A stretch of DNA of 60,000 bases, taken from contig NC_087077.1 in assembly GCF_026151205.1 (NCBI RefSeq), positions 14,360,983 through 14,420,982 on the forward strand. Direction: 5' to 3'. Below, piece after piece: positions 46,170 through 57,530 of this stretch. The translations under genes and the position numbers were made by a program. Source of the stretch: Bolinopsis microptera (lineage: Eukaryota; Ctenophora; Tentaculata; Lobata; Bolinopsidae). The notes under the pieces are model-generated. The model saw only the letters and a program-made list of their open reading frames with translations. It was not told where the DNA came from and searched no databases. The first letter of the stretch is position 1. Every line of letters begins with the position of its first letter.

Positions 46170-47999
46170 TTAATAAACCTAGAAAATGAATATGATTTTA
46201 AACATTTAAAAAACATTTCAAATACAATTTGTAACATCAAAAGAATGCTACTCGAATCCCACAAACACACATATAGACGGTCATTAATGAGGAAATTTCT
46301 TAGCTTTCTGTTATGAAAGAAAATTAATTAAAAAGATGAACAGATTCTGGCATAATGTAATTTGGATCATACGAATTTGATTGACTCCAAACAGATATGA
46401 CAAATGAAAATGATTAAGAGTGCCAGCCAAAATATCTGTCAAGTTAAGATCTCTTATATAATAAAGACATTGTAATATTAATAATAGAACAGATTTCTTG
46501 ACCATTTGGCTGAGTCAATTGCAGGAGACTGCCTAAACAAAATGAAATCCTTAGCACAGCTACTAGAATTGATGACACAAGCAAGACTAATTTTACATTG
46601 ATGTGTCCACTAAACCTTATCAAGATTCAGAATGTTTTGATAGACTCCATTAGATGTATCTCTACTGATATTTCATAACTGAATCAAGATTAACGTACAT
46701 ACCTAAGAATATAAATAGTCACTTAAACCAGCAAAATTATGGAAGATGATGATCAAAATCTTAAAATAACTGGTTACAATGCAAATGACCATTTTACTAA
46801 CAAAATATAGTAAAGATCAAAAACTTTAATTCCCAACAGACAATTGTGAGATTTCAAGAATCTTACAGCCCACTAAAACATTATAAAACATCAATAATAA
46901 TTTATATTAAATTAAAGATCTAAAAAATTAATACACTTCAATGAATATATTGTTCTATAAACATAAATGTGATGCCCGACTCATGTAGATGATACACCTC
47001 ACAGCAAGTAGGTCAAAGCGGCTCTTGTTTGTAGAAGGTGCTTCAACTACCCACCGAAACAGTGGGTCGGAAGAAAGGCACAATTAGGTGCCACAACTGA
47101 GTCTGCAAGCCAGAACACATATGTTAAGCTAACACTCCGAACTTGATTATCATGTTTCACAAGAATCAGGGGCAACATGATATGTAGGTGAATTAATATT
47201 TTGCAAATAGTGCGATTCCTCACCTGCCCAGATTATTTTAGTATACAGCAAATTATGAGACAAAAAACGCTGCAATTAAGGTGACCAATTTGCCAAATTT
47301 TCAGCCATTAAGTACTCTCCAGGTTGAATTATTCAACAGCGATTGGTATTCAACAGCGATTGGTATTCGATTTCTGATTATTTCCCTAGGAATATGATTA
47401 TTATATCTCAATTTGGCTTTAGGTAGGGTGCCCCGCTAAAAGAACTGGATTCTTCCAGGAAGCATCCCGTGCACAGAGCTTGGTCTACATATATATTAAA
47501 TTATTAACCATTCATTCTGTATGTGCACGAAAATTTATTTCAATCAATAAAGTTGTCTTATACGATTGTTGACAACATTAGATTCCAACACATAGTGAGT
47601 ATAAGCTAAACTATATAAAATATATAACTATAATAGATCTAATAGTCACTAAAGTGCTCAATTACAATGCGCTGAGGGATGAAAGGGCCATAGAAAATGG
47701 GTAATTTTAGAATATACTGAAAATATCATCTGGTTTAATAATATCAAATCAGCTATTCTGTCACCAAAAGTTTGATCTCATTCAAAGCTACTGTTACATT
47801 CTGAAGACATAGTGGTTAAAAAACGAAAGGGTTAAATTAATCATTTCCTACCTCACTGACCATACTGTCTCCCCATCTCTTAATCCGGATTAGTTTTCGT
47901 TTATTGACGAATTTTCTATATTTTAGCTGCCATCTCCTTACGTCGAAACCAAAATAATATATGATTTAAAGTTAGAGAACGAATGTCGTGGCACTGAGG
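46170..47999. other. Gene-free interval between TEX10 and the RLE-type LINE
   Basis: AT-rich. Contains the TEX10 5' flank and presumably the 5' untranslated region of the LINE at 48000. A tandem ATTCAACAGCGATTGGT pair lies near 47330-47366. No exon seen. Confidence 0.4.
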
Positions 48000-50900
48000 A
48001 TGGACATCAATGTATTGAATAAACATCCCACTACTTTACTTCGCAAAGCTAAAGAAATGCTAATCGTTTCCAAGACTATAGAGAATGAATACTTTCAACA
48101 CTACTATATAACAAATAATTTGAGTTCAGGGATGGCAAACAAGGACGGGCAAACGGGGCACACTGATAGTGCCCCAGCCAGTACAGAACATGTAGAGACC
48201 AACGGACAAGCTGAAGAAGAAAGTACTAACGAACCTGTGTATAATCAGAAAGTATTAAACTCAACCAATTCTATCAAACTTCAATCATCTTCTTCGAGAT
48301 ATGACTTTCGGCGCCACATCAGAACAGAGAAACCCTTGTTAAATAGACCTCAAGTCCTAGAAGTAAACATCAATCATAAAACAAGAGTTGATAAGAAGAA
48401 AAAATGTAGACCAAATGAGAAGGAGAAGATAGATGACATATGTCCTATATGTAAAACCAGAGTTGAATGGCATGTAGATGCTTTGCAGTGTGAGGAGTGC
48501 GAGGTTTGGATTCATAAGGCCTGCTTGTGTATGAGTGATGAAGAGTATGAGGATCATAAAACCAGTGAAGATGATGAATGGTACTGTGACTGCTGCCAGT
48601 TGAATAGATCAAATAATTTGACGTGGGGTACCATGGTTGGGGAAGGGTGTATACGGTCAGAACTTACGGGGATATATGATGAAATTATTACGTGGTGTAG
48701 GAATTTGTTTATGGTGCCAAGGGATAAGAGTGGGGAGAAGTTTATCAAAGAGTTGACACGACTTTTGTACCTGTTTGTGAATAAAACGGCCTGGGAGAGT
48801 CTTTCATTGCAGCTAGTCCATATATTTATCCCTATTATGTTACAGAAGCCTTCATCTAAGTCAAAAGCTAGAGACAATGCCAAGTACCTGGTAGATAGAC
48901 TAGAAAAGTGGAAGGATGGCGACCTCAATTCCCTCATGGATGAGGCTCGTGTCATCCAGGAGAAGCTAAAACGAAGGAAAAAGTCTGAAGATCCATCAAA
49001 AATGAAAGGCTTTAGTAGGTTAATGATGGTGGGTAAAGTATGTCAGGCCATGAAGCTCATCAACAACGAAGACTCAGTTGTTGGGGTACACACATTAAAT
49101 AGAAAGATAAAGAGTCTATTACAAGAGAAACATCCTAAAGCTGAGACACCTCCAGCTGATATCCTTCTACCTATAACAGCGCCTCAGGCACAGTCGGTGA
49201 TATTTGCTGAAATATCGGCAGAGCTAGTTGAGAAAGCGGCACTCCATGTTAAGGGCTCAGGTGGCCCAACCCATTTGGATGCAGATGGGTGGAAGCACAT
49301 CTTGTGCTCTAAAGCGTATGGGAAACTTCCTTTTCAACTCTGCGGTGCAATAGCTGAATTTGCAAAGCGTTTGTGTGTAGAGGATGTTAACCCAGAGAGT
49401 CTGAATGAGTTTGTGGCCTGTAGACTGGTACCACTGAATAAGGGTGACGATAAGAGAGGTAATCCTGGTGTACGGCCGGTGGGGGTAGGAGAGGTTCTTC
49501 GGCGTATTGTTGGCAAGGTGGTTATTGGGGTAATTAAGGATGATATACAAGAGGCTGCAGGACCTCTTCAGTCATGTGCTGGGCTAGAGTCAGGCATTGA
49601 GGCATCCATCAGAGCAGTTAAGAGGACATGGGAAGATCCTAAGACAGAGGCAGTGCTTCTTGTTGATGCTGATAATGCGTTTAACAGGCTTAATCGCAAA
49701 GCAGCTATTCACAACATTAGGCAGCTATGTCCTCCGTTTCACCAATACCTGAAAAACACCTATCAGAAATCAGCCAAACTCATTGTCAACGACACATATT
49801 CGTGTGAGATAATTTACTCTGATGAAGGGGCAACGCAAGGGGATGTGGCAGCAATGGCAGAGTATGCTATCGGTATTCGTCCTCTTATCAACATCCTGGC
49901 CAGCGTGACAAAGTTAGGAGAATTGATGCAAGCGTGGTATGCAGATGACTCTGCAGCAGCAGGTACCCTGAAGAAACTCCGGCTGTGGTGGGATTTACTC
50001 AGTGTAAACGGTCCTAAGTTAGGCTACTTCCCTAAAGCAGTGAAGACTATTCTTATCTTAAAAGAAAAATCGCTACTACCAGCAGCCACGTTTTTATTTG
50101 GAGAGACTGGTATAGAGATCACATGTGATGGGGAGCGTCATCTGGGAGCAGTGATAGGTGGAGAGGAGGCTAGAGAGACATATGTAAAAAAGAAAGTAGA
50201 GAAATGGGTGAAGGATGTAGAAGAGTTGTCAGTTATTGCCCTCGATGAACCTCAGGCAGCCCTATCAGGGTATACCAAAGCCCTATGTCATCGGTGGACC
50301 TTTGTGATGCGTACCATCCAAGACACTAAAGACCTCTTCATCCCATTGGAGAAGTGTATAAGAGAAAAGTTCATCCCTGCAATTATTGGTAGGAATGTGT
50401 CTGATCTGCACAGGAGAATGTTTGCGCTACCTGTAAGATTAGGGGGGCTTGGTATTGTTAATCCAGTAGAGATCGCGGAGAAGGAATACCAGACGTCACT
50501 TAAGATAACAGAGGAGCTGGTTGACCTTATCTATCACCAGGATACATCCCTGATGAAGTTGGATAAAATTAAGATAAAGGGCAGAGTAGATTGCCTCAAG
50601 TTAGTTAAAGAATTACGCTTGAAGAAGGAGCTTGCTGAGATAATGAGTGAAGTGGATGAGAATACCAGGGAGTCATTGCAGCTGGTACAAGAGCATGGGT
50701 CAGGAGCTTGGCTAACATGTCTCCCCATTCAACAGCTAGGGTATGCTTACAGCAAGCAAGACTTCAGAGATGCTGTTCATCTCCGGTATGGTTGGGACAT
50801 CCCTAACACCCCAAGATTCTGCGATTGCGGAGCCAAGAATGATCACAATCATATCCTCAACTGTAAGAGAGGGGGGTATGTGAACTACCGTCATAACAAC

Positions 50901-51473
50901 GTGAGAGACTCCGTTGCTGAATACCTTAGGCTGGTGACCAAGGATGTGAGGATTGAGCCCCTTTTAACACCTATAGAATCGGCCAACTTCCAACAAAAGG
51001 GCAACAATGCTGATAAGGCTAGGCTTGATATATCAGCAAGAGGAGTGTGGAGCACATTTGAGAGGACTTTCTTTGATGTGCGCATTTTCAATCCTAAATC
51101 GCCTACATATCAAGGAAAGACCATGCCACAGCTCTACACTCTGCACGAGAATGAGAAAAAGAACCAGTACATGAACCGAGTGCTACAATTGGAGAAAGGG
51201 TCATTCGTCCCCCTTGTATTTACCACTACAGGAGGAATGGCACCGGAGGCCAAGTGTTTCATAAGAAGACTTGCTGTGTTGATAGCCACCAAGACAAAGG
51301 AGGACTACAGCCAGGTGATGTGTAACATCAGGACACGCCTGAGCATGGATATAATGAGGAGTGTGCTAGTAGCTGTTAGAGGTGTACGTGGAAAGGCAAA
51401 GAAGGCATGGACTGCCCCTATATCCAATGTCTCCTTCAACCTGATACCTGAGGAGAAGAGCTACGAGGGATAG
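48000..51473 (+). CDS. LINE polyprotein: PHD finger, reverse transcriptase, restriction-like endonuclease (1,157 aa)
   Basis: An uninterrupted frame from ATG 48000. A PHD finger spans residues 148-199 (C148-C151, C164-C167, H172-C175, C196-C199; VWIHKAC core). The reverse transcriptase shows VACRLVPLNKGDDKRGNPG, motif A LVDADNAFNRLNR (D556), GATQGDVAAM and catalytic YADD (Y647-D650). The C-terminus has a CxC-H-C knuckle (C941, C943, H949/H951, C955), then RLDISARG (D1010) and FFDVRIFNP (D1026), the pattern of the R2/NeSL-type restriction-like endonuclease. Such LINEs usually insert at specific targets. It is intact, so potentially recently active. The clade (R2, R4, HERO, NeSL or other) cannot be decided by eye. 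Confidence 0.9.
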   Translation: MDINVLNKHPTTLLRKAKEMLIVSKTIENEYFQHYYITNNLSSGMANKDGQTGHTDSAPASTEHVETNGQAEEESTNEPVYNQKVLNSTNSIKLQSSSSRYDFRRHIRTEKPLLNRPQVLEVNINHKTRVDKKKKCRPNEKEKIDDICPICKTRVEWHVDALQCEECEVWIHKACLCMSDEEYEDHKTSEDDEWYCDCCQLNRSNNLTWGTMVGEGCIRSELTGIYDEIITWCRNLFMVPRDKSGEKFIKELTRLLYLFVNKTAWESLSLQLVHIFIPIMLQKPSSKSKARDNAKYLVDRLEKWKDGDLNSLMDEARVIQEKLKRRKKSEDPSKMKGFSRLMMVGKVCQAMKLINNEDSVVGVHTLNRKIKSLLQEKHPKAETPPADILLPITAPQAQSVIFAEISAELVEKAALHVKGSGGPTHLDADGWKHILCSKAYGKLPFQLCGAIAEFAKRLCVEDVNPESLNEFVACRLVPLNKGDDKRGNPGVRPVGVGEVLRRIVGKVVIGVIKDDIQEAAGPLQSCAGLESGIEASIRAVKRTWEDPKTEAVLLVDADNAFNRLNRKAAIHNIRQLCPPFHQYLKNTYQKSAKLIVNDTYSCEIIYSDEGATQGDVAAMAEYAIGIRPLINILASVTKLGELMQAWYADDSAAAGTLKKLRLWWDLLSVNGPKLGYFPKAVKTILILKEKSLLPAATFLFGETGIEITCDGERHLGAVIGGEEARETYVKKKVEKWVKDVEELSVIALDEPQAALSGYTKALCHRWTFVMRTIQDTKDLFIPLEKCIREKFIPAIIGRNVSDLHRRMFALPVRLGGLGIVNPVEIAEKEYQTSLKITEELVDLIYHQDTSLMKLDKIKIKGRVDCLKLVKELRLKKELAEIMSEVDENTRESLQLVQEHGSGAWLTCLPIQQLGYAYSKQDFRDAVHLRYGWDIPNTPRFCDCGAKNDHNHILNCKRGGYVNYRHNNVRDSVAEYLRLVTKDVRIEPLLTPIESANFQQKGNNADKARLDISARGVWSTFERTFFDVRIFNPKSPTYQGKTMPQLYTLHENEKKNQYMNRVLQLEKGSFVPLVFTTTGGMAPEAKCFIRRLAVLIATKTKEDYSQVMCNIRTRLSMDIMRSVLVAVRGVRGKAKKAWTAPISNVSFNLIPEEKSYEG

Positions 51474-51727
51474 ATGATATCTATTGCTCAGGATTTACGA
51501 TTGTGCTCTGCCAATTGCATCACTTGATTTAATTTATTGTATATATACTGTTTGACACGTTTCAATAGAGAATGACGCTCAGATGTTATTTAAGCTCTTG
51601 TCCAGACACATATTAAACAAAGCTTATATAATAAAATTATTCAAACAATATACACATAATATAGCAATGACCCTATATAAAATCAACCCTTAAAGAATTC
51701 AAAAAATTCCCTTAACAATCAAAAATT

Positions 51728-52439
51728 ACCTTTGGCCTTGTGGCTCCAAGTTAAGATCTAGACTGTTTATATCAACAATTGCAATGTTCTTTTTTGCACC
51801 CCTGTCTCCACGGAGAGAAATCACTGTTGTTCTAAGGATTTCAAAGCGAAGGCGCTTTCTGATGTATCCTACAGCGAGTACCTCTGGCCAGTGTGGTACT
51901 CCATCTTACTGGCCAGCTTCTTGACCAGTCTCTCAGCTTCACCACCCATTCCACCAGAAGTCGAGAACACTAAAGGTGTGAAGCTTCCTTTCTCCACTTC
52001 AAGAACCCTTGCATTGTAACATCGCTTTTTCTCATTTTCATGGGAAAGGTACATTGCTGGTATCGATTTGCTTGCATTGGAGGGGGCTGGGGCATGAAAT
52101 ACCCTTACATCAAAAAATGCCCTCTCTGAAGCATTCCAAATCGATCTTGCAGAAATGTCCAGCCTGGCTTGGTCTCCTAGGACTGTTCCCCTTGGTAATT
52201 CTAGACCATCAACTGGTAGAAGACCTGGCTCCGTCTGCACATCCTTGCATTTCACAGTTCTCATTAGTTCTGCAAAGGTGTCTCTCAGCGAGTTGTGCCG
52301 CAGTGACACATATCCACCAAGTTTGCAGATGAGCGCATGTAATGGTTTGCTGAGTATTTCTGGCCACACGTACATGTCTTAGGGCAGTCCTTTTAAACAA
52401 AGCTTCGTCGATTTTGCTTCTGTATTTGGTACTGAACAT
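51728..52439 (-). pseudogene. Decayed RLE-domain fragment of a related LINE, tail-to-tail with the intact copy
   Basis: In the central frame GGYVSLRHNSLRDTFAELM, QARLDISARSIWNASERAFF, DVRVFHA and VLEVEKGSFTPLVFSTSGGM parallel the C-terminus of the 1,157-residue protein. The zinc knuckle is split by a frameshift: CTCGQKYSANH lies in one frame and HALICKLGGYV in another. A second frameshift near 51870 leads to GYIRKRLRFEILRTTVISLR. It is clearly a different, diverged family member and is dead. Only the C-terminal third remains. Confidence 0.85.
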
Positions 52440-52646
52440 TTTAAGAGCTTTAGTAACAGGGTAAAAGTAATCAAATCAATAACCTGTCACATCTCGGCAA
52501 CGCGCAGAGTTATATATTGTGCAATGGTTTTATTTAGTAATGGTTTTTATTTAGTAAACCACGTTTATTTACCGTTCACTGCAGTATCATCCATAAAGGT
52601 TAAATTCAATTTATTAAATTATCATCAATGGACTACTATAAAATTA

Positions 52647-52732
52647 CCTGGGGACCTCAGGCTATTATGTTCATAAACAACGCCGAATAGAAATTGGGCG
52701 GAATGACAGGCTGAGCGCGACCCAGTAACTAT
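52647..52732 (-). repeat. Reverse copy of the GGGCCGCGCTCAGCC repeat
   Basis: Reads GGCTATTATGTTCATAAAC, then GGGCGGAATGACAGGCTGAGCGCG, the complement of the family at 12228-12348. Partial copy. Confidence 0.7.
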
Positions 52733-52739
52733 AAAAAAG

Positions 52740-54164
52740 AAGCACACTGAATATTTTATGTGTAATCTTCATGTTGCTTTAAAAAACCCGCTTTATCAAC
52801 TTATATAGTAATGGAATGTATGCAAATAAGATTCATTTTAACTTGGTAATTGTTTAGGCAATAGATTTAAGATAATTTTAAACTTTAATAAATATATATT
52901 TTTGATGATGTGTGATGATATGATGTGTGATGATATGATGTTTGTGTCATTATATTTTGATTGATTAATTTGATTTGGTTTATATTGTTTTGAGAAACAA
53001 ATTTTTGAGAAACAAATTTGAATTTTGATCTTTATTACAGATTAAACATATCATATATAACCATAAAAGCCGCGCGTCGGCTGATTGCTTCAACTTGGAT
53101 TGGTAGTAATTTCAGTTTACAGAAGCTGAAGGACGGCAGCTCAAAAGCCCCAGTGAACCATCGGAAAGATCAAGGACTCGAGTGCCAATAGTGGCTTTTT
53201 CGAACCCATTTTCGCCGATTTGCTGTGGCCCAGATGAGCCGCGCCCTGCTGCTTAACGGCACATGGTGGTTTTTGTTTAAATACTTATTTAAATTTAAGC
53301 GATAATTCATTTGGTGGTTTACAGTTTTTGAATCATGTTCATCATTTATTTTTCGTTCAATTATCACGTTTTTACAATTCAGTCATACCATGCATAGTCA
53401 ACATTGTTGAGGCAACCAGCTTCCGCAGTTCAATAATTGGAGACCGAAAAATATAAATTGATCGAAATTTACAATTCATCGTTATCAAATATAGTCAATA
53501 ATATTCTTGATTCCATTTAGTACATAATAAGTTGGTTTTATTCTCTTGCAACACTACTGCACAACAAAAACTGCGCCTGTCCACCAGCAACAGCGCAGTC
53601 ATAGGTGTGCAGCCAAAGCTAGGCCACACACCCATGGCCGCGCCGGTTAAACAACTCTATATTCAATCGTTATATTAGGAAATTTTAGTTAATTCTTTGA
53701 TCACTCTTCAGTGCCGGTGGGCAGGCGCCCCGCATAGTTGGCTTTCCAAATTTACAGTCTCAAGAAAGCCGATACGGTAATCGAGTCCCGGAGCAGAACA
53801 CACATTTAGAAAATTGAAAAATTAAAATTAAAATTAAAATAACAAATTAGAAATTAAAAATTAAAAATTACATGACTACGAGAGTCCAGACAGGCGACAA
53901 ACACACAAACCGGACGAAGAGAGGACCCACTGCTGAATTCGACATATAATGAATTGTTGAAAACATAATGATTCCTACACTAATATGATCTTGAGGCATG
54001 CCCTGCATGTACTGTGCGAGTACATTGTAAATAATATCTGATAAGATGGGCCAAAAATAGCGGCACAGCGCGCAAAATGCGCGGCGTGACCGCCGAAATT
54101 TTATACTTTAGACATTAACATTTCAATCGGCTTTAGCGCTCAGCATATCTTCATTGAGTAGACA
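52740..54164. other. Gene-free stretch, LINE 3' flank
   Basis: Contains a small TGTGATGATATGATG repeat (about 52906-52945) and an AATTAAAATTAAA/AAATTAAAAATT array (about 53815-53872) that may be the 3' tail of the minus-strand LINE ending at 54165. A GAGTCCCGG B-box-like string near 53783 has no convincing partner A-box. Confidence 0.4.
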
Positions 54165-57100
54165 TTAGAATTTCAGTTCGTTGGAATCGAAGTTCAGTTC
54201 ACACCAATCTATTTCGTCGTACCTGGACTGCATGCCGAGTAACTCCTTTTTTATTGTGGATTTCACAAGGTTCGTTGATGTAGAGAAGTTGATATTGCTA
54301 GCAGTGTTTCTACAATCGTTCCACATTTTTGTCGATTGATATATGAAGGAGGTGGATGGGGTTGGAGTGATGAATCGATCAGCACGTCTTGATGATCTGT
54401 TAAATAGATTTAGGAGTGGGACTGGGGATTCTAATTTATTGATTTTGAACATTTCCAATAAACATGTGTGTTTGAACAAACTGTGTATGGTTAGTAAACC
54501 ATTTTTCTTAAATAGCGGTTTTGTGTGCTGTTTTTCATAGAAGTCGCTTCCTAATTTTTGCTTGTCTTTACTTCGTGTTCTAGCACAAGTTCTAAACTTT
54601 TCTAAGTACGCCTCTCGGTTACCAAATAGTATTCTAACACATTTCTTCTGAGTGATAAATATTGGTTCAAGCCTGTTGTTACTAAGGCCACCCCATACTG
54701 ATATCCCAAATCGCAAGTGTGATTCAAATAGTGTGTAGTACAGTTCTTTGTAGAGTTTTTCTGGAATAATGTGCCGTATTCTACAAATTTTCCCACTTTC
54801 ACATTTCAGCTTTGTGTTGAGCGACCGTATATGAGCATCCCATTTAAGCTGATCATCAATAATAACACCAAGAAACTTCACCTTTTTGACTTGCTTTATT
54901 ACTACATTGTTTAGAGTAAGTACGTGTTCTTCTTCATTATGTTCTACCTTGCTTTTTCTATTCGTTGGTTTAAAGTGAATGTAACAGCATTTCTTAATGT
55001 TAATATGCAGGAGATTACATTTCATATACAGTTGTACCAGTTTGAGAATTTGGTTTGCTCGTTCATATAACTTTATCTTACATTCATCCGCGACAAATAT
55101 ATTTGTATCGTCAGCAAATAGAATGAACTTGCCTAGTTCAGTTGCCCTATATAGGTCGTTGATATAAATAATAAATAGTAACGGACCAAGACAAGATCCC
55201 TGGGGTACTCCAAAGAGAACTGGAAGCTTGTCAGACTCTTCTCCTAGGACCGAGACGTATTGATATCTATTAGAGAGATAACTAGCAATGAGTTTGTTGG
55301 CATTGCCTCGAATTCCGTAATTATCTAGCTTACTCAGTAATTTGTCAGCTGAGATGGTATCGAATGCTTTGCTTAGATCAATGAATATTCCGAGCACGTG
55401 CTGCTTTTTATTAAGGCATGATTCTATATAATTCACTGAGAAATTCAGGGCATGACTAGTAGAGTGATTTTTACGGAATCCATACTGATTTTCATAGATC
55501 ATATTTTGTGACTGGAAAAAGCTGTATAGCCTACTATATATAATTTTCTCGAATAACTTACCAAATACGGCTAAGGTAGAGACTGGTCTATAGTTTTCAA
55601 GTAATTCTTCATTTTCTTTCTTGTATATGGGACTGATCCTGCCAATCTTTAAATCGTCCGGGAATATTCCCTCCTTCAAACATTCATTGTATAGTACAGA
55701 TAATAGGGGGGCGATAATTCTGGATGACGCTTTTACAACATGTATTGGGATATCAGACGATTTGCCATTTTTCAATTCTGATATTATTTTACATACTTCA
55801 TCGATTGTACAATCATGCATGTAAATACTGGTCGTGTTGGATTTTGGTAGGTAGTCATAGATACTGGGGATGCCATTAATTAATAGTTCGCCGATTTCAT
55901 TGTATGCCTCGTTAAGATTAGAAGCTAGGGAGACAAAGTACTTATTAAACTCATTAGCTATTACCCTACGATTAGTAATTTTTTCATTATTGATAGTAAA
56001 TAGAGGTTTGGTTTGTCGTTTTCGTTTACCCCGTATTTGGTTAATTAATTCCCACGTCTTTTTACTGTTTCCGTGCAACTCTGCAAATTTTCCACCATAG
56101 AACTTAGATTGAGCATTGCGGCGATCTTTTTTGACCTTCCGCCTGCAGTCACTGTATTTTTTATACTTGTCACGTTTTGAGCAACATATTGGGCATTGGC
56201 ATGTCCCCCCTTTATTTTCAATTTCCCCAAATTTACATTTAACTTTTCTGACCTTTACCCATTTATCGTAAAGTTCGTGCTGATATGAAATTTTGCCCAC
56301 AAGGTCTGGTGTAATCCATGGGTTGTTCAGTGCTGTTCTTTTAGAGCATTTAGGGGTTTCTAACTTACAAGTTCTATCTATACAGTCCTTAAATATGTCG
56401 TGAAATGTTGTAAAATTGTCGATAACATTATTATTGAGATCATGTTCCAGAGTCTGTAAAAAAGCTTTTACATTCGGTTTGTTGTAATCATAATACTGTT
56501 TGTATTTCAGGTCAATTCTGCTAGAGTCCAAGTTTCTATCAAAGATTTGGAAGATGGGTGAGTGGTGTGATATACGGTCAGTCAGTATTCCAGAAGCTAC
56601 TATACTCTCTACGTCGTTAGTTATTATGTTATCAATACAGGATGCTTTGCAGCCTGGTTTCTCATGTGTTGCTAACGAAATTAGGGGGAAAAATCCTTTA
56701 CTTAATAGTATTTCTTCATAGCGTTGTACGATTGTGCTATTCTTATCGTGTAAATCAATGTTAAAATCACCCGCTAGGTAACTACACTTGGGGAGACTGT
56801 CAAGGATGTCAGAGAGTTCAGATAGTGCAACATTGACATTACCACTTGGAGGACGGTACATTACACCAACTGTTACTGGGGAAGTTGTACTACTTACGGC
56901 CACAAAAAGAGTTTCTAAATGTTCAGTGATATGGGATACATTGCCGTTTACTCTGGCACTAAGAGTGTCACAAACATAGAGAGCCACTCCAGTGCCCTTT
57001 TTTTTATCTGGTATTGTGTTTTGGTAGAAACTGTTGTATCCAGTTAATTGATACAAACTGCTGGATTCAGGACCTTCATTTGTTTCCGCTAAGGCTATGA

Positions 57101-57530
57101 TCGAGAATTTCTTGGTGAGCCTATGGGATTCAATAGCGAAAGTGTCGAAATTTGACTTATTGCCGTCGATGTTTTGGAAGAGAAGCGATGAAAATTCATT
57201 CATTTGATTATCTAGTGCTTTGTTGAATTCCTTGACATTGTACGATACGCAGTTATTTAGTATTTGATCTACTTTTATGATAGTGTCATCCACTTCACTA
57301 CTTTCAATATCACTTAAATTAGTGCATGCAAGTCGAAATGGATTGTAACGAATAACTGCTAAATGTACGCACTTGGGACAGTAAAAATCGTCAGATAATG
57401 TGTCATTGTTAATGGATTTGGTATAGCACTTATGGTGCATTGGGCAGTCGCATTCACAGCATTCAACAATGAATTGTCCTACGTTAATGAACTTCGCACA
57501 GACTAGGCATACCTCTTTACTCAGGGGAGT
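54165..57530 (-). CDS. CR1/L2-group LINE ORF2: PHD finger, AP-endonuclease, reverse transcriptase
   Basis: Open for about 1,122 codons. The PHD finger (VCLVCAKFINVGQ, ECCECDCPMHHKCY, FYCPKCV) begins before the first ATG (57440). The endonuclease has all expected signature residues: LAETNEG, YRPPSGN, LAGDFNIDL, IDNIITND and ISHHSPIF. The reverse transcriptase has NYRPVSTLAVFGKLFEKII, DLSKAFDTI, FGVPQGSCLGPLLF, catalytic FADDTNIF and FLGVIIDDQLKW. The C-terminal region resembles that of the 8980-11469 fragment, so they are related families. No stops interrupt it, so it may be recently active. The frame overlaps the end of ORF1 in a -1 relation. Confidence 0.9.
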   Translation of the reverse strand, partial: TPLSKEVCLVCAKFINVGQFIVECCECDCPMHHKCYTKSINNDTLSDDFYCPKCVHLAVIRYNPFRLACTNLSDIESSEVDDTIIKVDQILNNCVSYNVKEFNKALDNQMNEFSSLLFQNIDGNKSNFDTFAIESHRLTKKFSIIALAETNEGPESSSLYQLTGYNSFYQNTIPDKKKGTGVALYVCDTLSARVNGNVSHITEHLETLFVAVSSTTSPVTVGVMYRPPSGNVNVALSELSDILDSLPKCSYLAGDFNIDLHDKNSTIVQRYEEILLSKGFFPLISLATHEKPGCKASCIDNIITNDVESIVASGILTDRISHHSPIFQIFDRNLDSSRIDLKYKQYYDYNKPNVKAFLQTLEHDLNNNVIDNFTTFHDIFKDCIDRTCKLETPKCSKRTALNNPWITPDLVGKISYQHELYDKWVKVRKVKCKFGEIENKGGTCQCPICCSKRDKYKKYSDCRRKVKKDRRNAQSKFYGGKFAELHGNSKKTWELINQIRGKRKRQTKPLFTINNEKITNRRVIANEFNKYFVSLASNLNEAYNEIGELLINGIPSIYDYLPKSNTTSIYMHDCTIDEVCKIISELKNGKSSDIPIHVVKASSRIIAPLLSVLYNECLKEGIFPDDLKIGRISPIYKKENEELLENYRPVSTLAVFGKLFEKIIYSRLYSFFQSQNMIYENQYGFRKNHSTSHALNFSVNYIESCLNKKQHVLGIFIDLSKAFDTISADKLLSKLDNYGIRGNANKLIASYLSNRYQYVSVLGEESDKLPVLFGVPQGSCLGPLLFIIYINDLYRATELGKFILFADDTNIFVADECKIKLYERANQILKLVQLYMKCNLLHINIKKCCYIHFKPTNRKSKVEHNEEEHVLTLNNVVIKQVKKVKFLGVIIDDQLKWDAHIRSLNTKLKCESGKICRIRHIIPEKLYKELYYTLFESHLRFGISVWGGLSNNRLEPIFITQKKCVRILFGNREAYLEKFRTCARTRSKDKQKLGSDFYEKQHTKPLFKKNGLLTIHSLFKHTCLLEMFKINKLESPVPLLNLFNRSSRRADRFITPTPSTSFIYQSTKMWNDCRNTASNINFSTSTNLVKSTIKKELLGMQSRYDEIDWCELNFDSNELKF

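Noticed and set aside
53700-53800. tRNA gene around GAGTCCCGG
   Set aside because: Only a B-box-like string; no A-box, anticodon arm or acceptor pairing found.
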